Shown: positions 20,879-27,601 of the stretch, piece by piece
Numbering within the stretch: the first letter of the stretch is position 1
Layout of the letters: each line of letters begins with the position of its first letter
From: Saprospiraceae bacterium
GTDB taxonomy: Bacteria > Bacteroidota > Bacteroidia > Chitinophagales > Saprospiraceae
Length of the DNA stretch: 27,601 nucleotides
Assembly (NCBI GenBank): GCA_016710585.1
Contig: JADJVN010000013.1
Coordinates: 1-27,601 of the forward strand
Direction: 5' to 3'
Program-made: the position numbers and the translations under genes
Notes under the pieces: model-generated
The model's input: only the letters and a program-made list of their open reading frames with translations
Database searches by the model: none
What the model was told of the DNA's origin: nothing

Positions 20879-22027
20879 TTATTTAGTTAGCACCAATTTT
20901 CTAAAATTGATATAATAAATAGTTCCAGTGGATAATAGCATTTTCAAATAGTATCTCTTGGATGGTAAAATATTTAATGCATTCAAAGGAATACGAAAAT
21001 AATTCAAACCAGGTCCCAATTTTATATCAGCGGTACTGATAAATTTATCTTCTACATTATAAATAAAGTATTTAGCATCAGTTACTATTTCCTTATTTTC
21101 TAAGTAAATATCCAATGACTCTCCTACTACAGTTACTGTTTCATTTCTTTGTTCTGAGGTCATAAAAAAATAAGGAATTCCCTTTTTGGCAGGATTTGAA
21201 GCGATTATTTCATGTCCCTCCTCTTCCTCTTCCACACCTTCTTCGCTAACACCATTGCATTCATTCCATGTAAATGACCACACTGGTGATACTGCGATTT
21301 CTTTTTTCTGACCTTGCACTCCGATATACCATGCGTAAGTTTGATTATTTCTAAATGGTACACCTGTCATGCTGTATTGATAAAGAGGTTCTGTTATTCC
21401 TGATGTACAGAAAAAGCAAGGATTCGTTTTAATCGCGGTAATTGGTTTTTGATTTGTAAGAACTTCTACGATATGTAGTCTATACGTCAAGTTGGACTCG
21501 ATAGAACCTCTGAACGGATTCCACAAAAACACTGGGCTTGGCTCACAGATTTTACTTCCATTTGTTGGTGACAGTAATGTTGGTGGCGTGACATTATTTA
21601 TTACAATCTTCAAACAATTATTAGCTAATTGTTTTTTAGTTTGCGTTTCGATTAATGTTAAACAAACCGTATAGTTGCCATTGGGCAAACTATTGGTTCT
21701 TATGACATGTTCTTCATATTTTTATTTGACTGTATGACTTTGTTCTGGACGCAATGCATCATAATTAGTGCTATTAAATTGAGTTATCCCCGTATTTAAC
21801 AAAAAATCTGCAGACCTCGCTTCACCTAGTTTCCCATCTTTTGCTTCTGTTACGGTTCCATGCAGATAACATAGTGTGGGAATTTTTTGCTCATTATTAA
21901 TGATACAATTCCATATATGAATAGACCTAAGTGAAAGTTCCTGTGGTCGAACTACTGTAATTTGATATTGTCCAAAAATTGGAATACAAAAACACAAATA
22001 GCTTAAATAAAAAATTAAATTTTTCAT
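20879..22027 (-). CDS. Secreted protein with N-terminal domain shared with the barrel protein, plus fn3-like module; in-frame stop
   Basis: MKNLIFYLSYLCFCIPIFGQ is a Sec signal peptide. Residues about 20-150 hold the domain also seen at the start of the 4807-2350 protein (HIWNCIINNEQ, LHGTVTEAKDGK, PNGNYTVCLTLIET, LANNC). Then TPPTLLSPTNGSKICEPSPVFLW, YRLHIVE and YAWYIGVQGQ form a fn3/Ig-like module typical of secreted Bacteroidota proteins, followed by an acidic EEGVEEEEEGHE linker and a C-terminal beta-rich part. A TAA at 21722-21724 splits the gene. Both sides are in the same frame and the intervening codons (KYEEHVIRTNS) are family-like, so it is a point change, a paired indel or a 6-base insertion rather than one simple frameshift. 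The stop lies 10 bp before the first RHS giant, making this the first gene of the RHS operon. I infer a chaperone, anchor or scaffold role. Confidence 0.74.
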
Positions 22028-22051
22028 TGGTCAGATTATTTTGACAGATTA

Positions 22052-22075
22052 TGTTTGATTAAAAAATTACAAACA
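22052..22075 (-). promoter_or_regulatory. Inverted repeat with a weak Bacteroidota-type promoter match before the RHS operon
   Basis: TGTTTG and CAAACA are perfect 6-bp arms around 12 AT bases, 25 bp upstream of the start at 22027. On the minus strand a TTTG lies 18 bases before TAATCTG, an imperfect match to the TTTG / TAnnTTTG promoter of this phylum. Either reading is tentative. Confidence 0.22.
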
Positions 22076-22110
22076 TTTCATTTTTTTACTTGTACTCTTT
22101 TTCAAAATTC

Positions 22111-22144
22111 GGAGCACTTAAATTTTTGGAAAACTAAATGCTCC
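22111..22144 (-). terminator. Stem-loop between the small lipoprotein gene and the RHS operon
   Basis: As minus-strand RNA, GGAGCAUUUA pairs with UAAGUGCUCC (10 bp with one G-U pair) around a 14-base loop. It starts about 53 bases after the stop of the lipoprotein gene at 22197. On the plus strand the same position is a C-A mismatch, so the hairpin favours minus transcripts. It is followed by GAATTTTG rather than a clean T-run, so it may be a weak terminator or a processing site. It suggests the RHS operon has its own promoter. Confidence 0.42.
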
Positions 22145-22196
22145 TTAAAAAAACCCTTATACACTATAAACAAACTTTACAAACCATTTTATTTAC

Positions 22197-22609
22197 TTAA
22201 AATTTTCCTTCTGTAATAATTAAGGTATCTCTTATTGAATAAAGATTAGCTTGAAATTCTCCATGAATTTTCTTTTGCGATGATACAACTGTTTCACTTG
22301 TTACATCAATTTGAATTTTTCCAATATATGTGGAACTATCTGTTTTTATCAATGTAGCCAATGTCAATGAATCTTGCATTGTGGAATATTGATTCTTTCC
22401 ATTATATTTAGGAATTACAAATCCAAAGATTTCTCCATTGGTTCCAAGACAACTTAGTATAGCTCGATTCAATGAATCCACTTCATTTTTGCTACGACCC
22501 CTGTCCATTTTTTACCATTGACATTCATAGAGAATGGATGATCTATGACCTCTGTAATCTCTGTGCAAGCCAAAATAAAAAGCAAGAGAAGTGCGATTAA
22601 ATTTTTCAT
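22197..22609 (-). CDS. Small DUF6252-like lipoprotein, copy 3 (internal frameshift)
   Basis: The ATG at 22609 gives MKNLIALLLLFILACTEITEV, a lipoprotein signal peptide with lipobox ILAC (lipidated Cys about 15). It continues PFSMNVNGKKWTGVVA, the F.v.G..w opening seen in small Bacteroidota lipoproteins. A shift in the AAAAA run near 22490 moves into the frame KNEVDSLNRAILSCLGTNGE..., which ends IHGEFQANLYSIRDTLIITEGKF. That ending matches the GxFxAxL.....ITEGxF close of the two lipoproteins at 6085-7080. About 137 residues after correction. It lies 110 bp after the collagen-like gene and before the RHS operon, with a stem-loop between. Role unknown. Confidence 0.7.
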
Positions 22610-22719
22610 TTTATTTTTTTTCTTGATTCAAAATTATTGAAATCATACTTCTCTTTTGTTGCCATTTTACCAATGGTGGTTTCTACTTTATGTGTGATTT
22701 TATTTCTAATTTACCGGGA

Positions 22720-24637
22720 TTAAGGCTTTATGATCAGTACATTAAATGTCACACCAATTGGCATATTCATTGATGTATCTTCTAGTGCGATTTTCCATCG
22801 TTGAGTTACAGAGTCATACCATACTAAATAATTTTTTATTGATGTAAGGCAGGCCTTTTGTTACAATTAAAATATCATTTATTCCAGCACTTGGGTAATA
22901 TAGAACTGTAGCATTTCCAGTAACATTATTCGCATTTGTCGTATGTTTAAATGCAGTTTTAACATCACTAGATTGGTCTACTCTTAAATATCCATTTTTT
23001 AATTCTAAGGCTGTGGCTGCAGATTGATTGGCATTCCTAGTGGATTCTAATTTGAGGATTGAAGAATTAGTTGCTGATCTTATTTCCATAGTATTTTCAA
23101 CAGTAGCAGGATTGCCATTCGTTACTTGGATTACTTTTCCTATCCCTAAATTGGATACTTCTAAGACACTTCCTAATTTATTTACATTTCCTTCAATCTT
23201 TACCGCAGAACCTAAACTTGAACGTGCGTTTAATGCCAAACCTTCTCCTTCATTTTCCAATTGCAAAATCGTACCAATATTTTGTTGATTTTTATTAAAA
23301 ATCCTAGCTGTTACATTGGTTGGTGTATTTGAACTTCCTTCAACTTCAATTCCCTTTTCTCCAAGTGAAGTAGCTCTAAAAGCAGGAACTGTTGAAACTA
23401 ACGCTCCCTGACTTACTTCTATCGGTGTTGTATTATTGATAGAATTAATACTAAATGCAACAGGATTTGCGCCTCCATAATTAGAAGCAAAAGGCAAAAC
23501 AAGTCCTCCTGTTTCATCTTTAGCAGGGATCCATTTTGTTCCTGAATATTTCAAAATTTGACCAGCTGCTGCGCCCATATCACTTAAATCAACTATACTG
23601 ATTGATTCATCTTTGATCTCAGCTTCTCCCACAGATTCTGGCTTTAGTTGAAGATTGGAAAAAGTTCCATCAAGGTCTCCTCCAGCTATTGTACTTGTTG
23701 TGATATCATCACCTGCATTGGTATCCCCTGTATTTGAAATTACATTTGAAGATATGAAGATGCCAGCTCCAGCTATATATGTCCCTGCTGGTCCAGTGTC
23801 ACCTTTGTCACCCTTATCTCCTTTATCTCCTTTGTCCCCTTTAATACCTTGAGCTCCAGTATCCCCTTTTTAAACCTTGTAATCCTTTATCTCCTTTATC
23901 GCCTTTTGCACCTTGTATGCCTTGAATACCTTGTATGCCTTGACTACCAGTGTTACCTGTGTCCCCTGTATCTCCTTTTGGTCCACGGATTTCTCCAACA
24001 TCAAGCCATGAACTTCCAGTCCACATATAGCCATGACCATTACTTTGAATAATGTATACATCTCCTATTTGACCGCTGTATGGATTCGGTAATGCTGATG
24101 GGTCTGCAAGATCCAACGATTTTAACGCCTGTTCCAGCATCTCCTTTATCTCCCTTATCACCTTTTTCTCCCTGAACTCCTTGAGCGCCTTGAGCACCCT
24201 GAACCCCTTGCACTCCCTGTATACCTTGAATTCCTTGATCACCTTGAGCGCCTTTATCCCCTTTTGCTCCAATAAAAGGGGCTGCATTTACTCTACTTGT
24301 TGCAATCTCCCTATATTCAGATCCATCTAAACATTCAGCACGAAGAAAATAGGCATTGTCATGCCAATTTATCAAATCAATATTTCCACTTACAACAATT
24401 CCTGAACCGATTAATAGATTAATCCATCCATAAGCATCAGTCGTTGCGTATGTTTTCTTGGTATAAGATCGGGCCAGAATTGCTTCCAGATAATATCTTA
24501 AATTGCATGATTACCTGAGTATTTGCAGCTGGAGTTCCATTTGAATTTCTAACAATAGATTGGTAAGTAAATCCATTCTGCGCTATTAGCTCTGTCATTA
24601 AACAGACTACTGTTAATAAAATAATTATTTTTTTCAT
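22720..24637 (-). CDS. Collagen-like (Gly-X-Y) fibre protein with C-terminal head domain; four or more frameshifts
   Basis: Merged gene of about 640 codons. MKKIIILLTVVCLMTELIAQ is a Sec signal; NGFTYQSIVRNSNGTPAANTQVIMQF is the N-terminal domain usual in Bacteroidota collagen-like proteins. A shift near 24445 restores YATTDAYGWINLLIGSGIVV. The first Gly-X-Y stalk (GAKGDKGAQGDQG..., about 24270-24125) breaks near 24120, then a small module (QIGDVYIIQSN, MWTGSSWLDVGE) leads to a second stalk (about 24005-23785, break near 23870). After it come TGDTNAGDDITTSTIAGGDL, a beta-rich head, and, past a break near 22840, VWYDSVTQRWKIALED and PIGVTFNVLIIKP, stopping at 22720. Such proteins probably form trimeric surface fibres. 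Stalk triplets lack Pro almost entirely and are rich in KGD and IQG. The start is 24 bp after the T9SS protein's stop. Confidence 0.83.
23786..24000 (-). repeat. Gly-X-Y coding repeat, stalk 2
   Basis: The nine-base periodicity of GAx-AAx-GGx triplets (KGD) and GGx-ATx-CAx (GIQ) encodes the second collagen-like stalk. The KGDKGDKGD run at about 23803-23845 is nearly identical unit to unit and is slippage-prone. A frameshift sits at the AAAAGGGG junction around 23868-23872. Confidence 0.7.
24125..24270 (-). repeat. Gly-X-Y coding repeat, stalk 1
   Basis: About 15 consecutive triplets of the form GDK, GIQ, GVQ, GAQ (QGIQGIQGVQGVQGAQ). Units are degenerate at third positions, arguing for old duplication under selection rather than recent expansion. 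Confidence 0.7.
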
Positions 24638-24661
24638 GATGAAGTTATTTAAAGAATTTTT

Positions 24662-25151
24662 TTATTGAATTTTTGTGAATTTTTTTGTAAATAATAATGT
24701 TGAATTTCCCATCGCTTTTAGGATATATACACCAGCTGGAAAATCAGATGTGTCAAAATATTTTTTGAATTCAAAAGCAGGTATTATTCCCTTTTGCAAG
24801 ATTTCACCATTGACATTTAGGAGTTCAAAATTTATCTCAAATGCTAGTGATCTCCATTCTAATATTAATTGATTTTGCACCGGATTGGGGTATAAGTTTA
24901 TAAAGTTAAGATATCTTGTAGCTTCTTTACCCCAGTTGTTATTAAAGGACTAAAAAAATGGAGGTATAGTCTAAAGAATTACAATCGCCAACTAATCCAT
25001 AGGTACCAATCGATGACTGAAAATGCAAAGCACCCGACGTCCCTGTATGATAATTATATACAATTTGTGAAGGGGACATGATGCATTCCTGTGCGTAGAC
25101 AAACATTGTCATACAGAAATATAATGATGAAAGGATTAAGAATTTTTTCAT
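24662..25151 (-). CDS. Small secreted protein with type IX secretion C-terminal sorting domain (frameshift)
   Basis: MKKFLILSSLYFCMTMFVYAQ is a Sec signal peptide, followed by ECIMSPSQIVYNYHTGTSGALHFQSSIGTYGLVGD. This G/S-rich S.G..... pattern is found in short T9SS cargo encoded just before collagen-like fibre genes. A frameshift at the T-run near 24950-24957 separates it from NNNWGKEATRYLNFINLYPNPVQNQLILEW. Then come FELLNVNGEILQKG and FPAGVYILKAMGNSTLLFTKKF. The YPNPVQNQL start, the middle N-G-E/K turn and the G.Y.L.. ending are the type A sorting domain, recognised by the T9SS for export and attachment. About 160 residues. Only 24 bp separate it from the fibre gene, so both are likely one transcript. 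It implies a complete T9SS elsewhere in the genome. Confidence 0.85.
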
Positions 25152-25344
25152 ATATAATTTTATTAAATTTATTTTAATGGGTTTTTATCCACGATATTTG
25201 AAAAAGTCCATTTACTTTTATCTTTTACCGTTTTGATAATTGTAAAATTAGGCTCTCGAAAATGGCTTTTGATCATGAATTTACCTATGGAGATTTTGAC
25301 TTTACAAACGGTAGAATATTCAAATCTTATTGATATCTTTGTAT
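25152..25344. other. Divergent promoter region
   Basis: About 193 bp of AT-rich sequence between divergently transcribed genes, so it should hold promoters for both the fibre operon and the regulator. I see no clean TTTG/TAnnTTTG pair on either strand. A LytTR-type direct repeat would be expected if the neighbouring regulator acts here, but none is obvious by eye. Confidence 0.45.
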
Positions 25345-26105
25345 ATGTTTAGAGTTTTTATATTAGATGATGAGCAGAGCGCTATAACTTTGTTAAAAAG
25401 CATAAATTAAGCAGAAATTTTCCCGAGGAGGTTGAAATAATCGGGACTTCTGACAACCCTTTAGAGGCCTTGAAGATTATTCCAGAGTTAAGACCTGACC
25501 TATTATTTATTGATGTAGATATGCCGCATCTTACGGGTCTAGAATTTTTAGAAAAACTTGAATATGCTGAATCAGACATCATCTTCGCTACAGCACACAG
25601 AGAATATGCCATTGAAGCTATACGCAAATCAGCATTTGACTATTTGGTTAAACCGATTGATGAAGATGATTTGAAAATGTGTATTGAAAGACTAATTGAA
25701 AAAAGAAAAAAACTTAAAAAAGAGAGTGCTGAAATTGATGTTGAATCCTTAGTAAAACTTCTCAAGGGAAATAATACATTAAATCAAAAGCTTAAAATAT
25801 CAACCTCTGAAGGGGTCTTGTTGATTCCTATTAATGATATCATCCGTATAGAAGCTTCGGGAAGTTATAGTACTATCTTGTTACTTGATAAAAAGAAAAT
25901 AACCGCTTCAAAAAACTTAAGTGATCTGGAACATCATCTAGAACACTATCCTCAGTTTCTTAGAATACATAAATCAAATATTATTAATATTAATTATTTA
26001 GAGCGCTATATAAAAGGAGATAGAGGCACTGCTGTGCTCAAAGATGGCGCTGAAATTGAAGTTGCAAGAAGAAGGAAAGATGAGTTTTGGAACGAACAGG
26101 AATAA
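25345..26105 (+). CDS. LytTR-family response regulator (N-terminal frameshift)
   Basis: Two-component response regulator with a CheY-like receiver and a LytTR DNA-binding domain, like AlgR/LytR/AgrA. The ATG at 25345 gives MFRVFILDDEQSAITLL, the first strand and acidic pocket (Asp8, Asp9). An indel in the A5 run at 25395-25399 moves to the frame KHKLSRNFPEEVEIIGTSDNP that joins the rest. The receiver continues with the phosphoacceptor Asp57 in LFIDVDMP, the Thr in FATAH and the Lys in LVKPID. After a charged linker comes LytTR (IPINDIIRIEASGSYSTILL, LRIHKSNIININYLERY, EIEVARRRKDEFW). About 253 residues. It faces away from the fibre operon and is followed by a broken sensor gene, with which it probably forms a pair. 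It may control the divergent surface genes; that is inference. Confidence 0.9.
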
Positions 26106-26182
26106 AATAATTGCTACCTTAAATAAATTGAAAACCACCTAATATAAATTTATAATGAATAATTGCTTAAAAGTAGAAAACT

Positions 26183-27601
26183 TTGACAAAAATTGAAACT
26201 TATTATAAAAAAGCAATCCTACTTCTAATTTTTATCGCATTAAGTAATTTTGCAATAGTAGTCCTTTAATAAATTCTCTTCAAGGAAAATTTATACCACT
26301 ATCTCATTCTTTTCATCCTGGTAGAATTAATTCAATTTGTGAAGATAGTTGTAATTTTATTTGGGTTGCAGGAGAAGAAGCAATTTACCGCATTGCTCTA
26401 AATGTTACAGAAGAATATTCAGAAAATAATGACAAACTCGAGGGTTCTGGACCTTTTTCACAATATCATATGTGACAGCCTGGAAATATTTATTCAGTTG
26501 GGAAAAATGGAATGTACCTTTTAGACAAGTCAATAAACAAATTTGTAAAGATTTCTTCGCCTTATTATTCTTGGTATTCTGGTACAAGACAGATCTTATA
26601 TCATCGCGCAGAGCATTCAATTTATCTATCCGATGAAAAAGTTTTTGCTAAATATATTATAGAAAAAAGAGTGGAAAATTATTTCTACTGAAATGGGAAT
26701 AGGTGGACAATCGATGTTGCACCATAGCAATAATTTAGTAATCGTGTCTGATGCAAGAATAAATTTGACATCAACGACATTTATAATTGTAATAATAACG
26801 AGATTAAAAACAAACTTTGTCTGTGGAATATCAATGATAGATTTTAGTGATGAAGAATTATTATTTGGTTCGTGGCGAGATGGTATCAATATTTATAATT
26901 TCAAAATAATTCTATCAAAAGATATACGACCAATAATAAATACAAAGAAGAAATTTTTATTGCTGTTTCAACTTGTCCTCAAATGACTGGAGATAGCATT
27001 GTTTGGTGTTTTTCGAAGAAAATGGAATTTACTTATTTGACAAAAAAAGAAAGAATTTGTAGGGCATATTGACAATGAAAAGGACTTGCTGATTTCAAAA
27101 TAACAGCTATATATGTTGGGAAAAAAATTTTGGTATTAGGACAACAAGGTTTAAGTATTATCCCTTAGACAATTCACAGATTAGTTATTATACACCTAAA
27201 GGAATTTCAATACCCAATACCAAAGTTATCATTCCTACTCAAATTTACCCTTATGCATCAGATCAAAACAAAATCTTAATTAGCGCTCAATATTTTGGAG
27301 CTATCTCTTATGATCTTCAAACTCAAAACCAAATCATTTTTTCAACTATTCTGACCAACAAAATATCTATAAAGTAGAGTTTAATTATTTTACTCAATTG
27401 AAAAAAAGCTATTGATGAAAGTTATTGGCTAAATACCCAGAATGGATTTACAATAATACAAGATGAAAAACAGAGAGAAATTCTATTTCCGAGATCCAAA
27501 TTTACCAGATTTTCCTGAGGTTACTCATTTTGATTTAGGAAATTACCCAAATATTTGGTCATGTAGCAACAATTTACTATTTTTAACGACTAAGAAATGG
27601 G
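26183..27601 (+). pseudogene. Two-component sensor, N-terminal beta-propeller region, partial and heavily disrupted
   Basis: A TTG at 26183 starts a possible signal peptide (YYKKAILLLIFIALSNFAIV) that shifts frame near 26265. After that INSICEDSCNFIWVAGEEAIYRI is a typical two-component-regulator propeller blade (I..I.ED..G.IW.......Y). Further blades are visible: YSVGKNGMYLLDK, LFGSWRDGINIYN, FEENGIYLFDKK and NTQNGFTII. The reading is broken by a TGA at about 26474 where W would fit (HM*QPGNIYSVG). Shifts near 26670, 26940 and 27030, a TAG near 27375 and a shift near 27515 also interrupt it. The gene runs off the window, so a LytS-type histidine kinase C-terminus is expected but unseen. The break density is the highest in the window: a real pseudogene or a low-quality contig end. 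Confidence 0.6.

Noticed and set aside
23786..24270. Regularly repeated blocks as a CRISPR or minisatellite array
   Set aside because: The repeats are 9-base coding triplets for Gly-X-Y with no spacer structure.
25334..25341. TATCTTTG as a Bacteroidota -7 promoter box for the response regulator
   Set aside because: It ends 3 bases before the ATG, which would make the message nearly leaderless, and there is no TTTG at the expected spacing upstream.
26405..26889. Minus-strand frames of 71 and 87 codons in the sensor region
   Set aside because: The plus strand here reads as propeller blades in shifting frames; the antisense frames are low-complexity and unsupported.

Overview
The window looks like chromosomal DNA from a member of the Bacteroidota, most likely of the Saprospiraceae type. 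It is AT-rich and its genes lack clear Shine-Dalgarno sites. It carries a type IX secretion (T9SS) C-terminal sorting domain, Bacteroidota-style secreted RHS giants, SusC-free surface lipoproteins with short lipoboxes, a collagen-like fibre protein, and a LytTR response regulator followed by a propeller-type sensor. Placement is from protein motifs only; no marker gene tree was possible.

Layout. 1-1247 (+): the frameshifted 3' end of ftsH, then an alpha/beta hydrolase. 1356-2166 (-): an inositol-monophosphatase family enzyme, convergent with the hydrolase. From 2350 to 25151 everything I can support is on the minus strand and almost all of it is exported. Read in transcription order it falls into three groups. 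(a) 25151-22197: a small T9SS-sorted protein, a collagen-like (Gly-X-Y) fibre protein and a small lipoprotein. (b) 22027-7364: a secreted protein with an adhesin/fn3-like architecture, then two giant RHS-family proteins of about 2150 and 2343 residues, spaced 9-10 bp apart. (c) 7080-2350: two small lipoproteins overlapping by ATGA, a beta-helix lipoprotein, and a coiled-coil plus beta-barrel outer-membrane protein. 25345-27601 (+): a LytTR response regulator and the badly broken start of a two-component propeller sensor.

How they may work together. The first giant carries the conserved N-terminal shell region seen in Bacteroidota RHS pairs. The second carries YD repeats, the RHS-associated core and a 225-residue variable tail. 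This resembles a two-chain RHS/Tc cocoon with a C-terminal payload, but each chain has its own Sec signal peptide. The first gene of this operon and the N-terminus of the barrel protein 16 kb away share a recognisable exported domain, and three small lipoproteins of one apparent family lie on both sides of the RHS operon. I infer that the three groups form one surface-display island; this is not proven.

Quality warning. Nearly every gene outside the RHS pair contains one or more frameshifts, often at homopolymers, and the downstream frame restores family-typical sequence. I therefore give merged gene coordinates and name each break. They may be long-read consensus errors rather than real mutations, but the near-absence of breaks over the 13.5 kb RHS pair is striking. 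No RNA genes, insertion sequences, integrases, CRISPR arrays or origins were seen.
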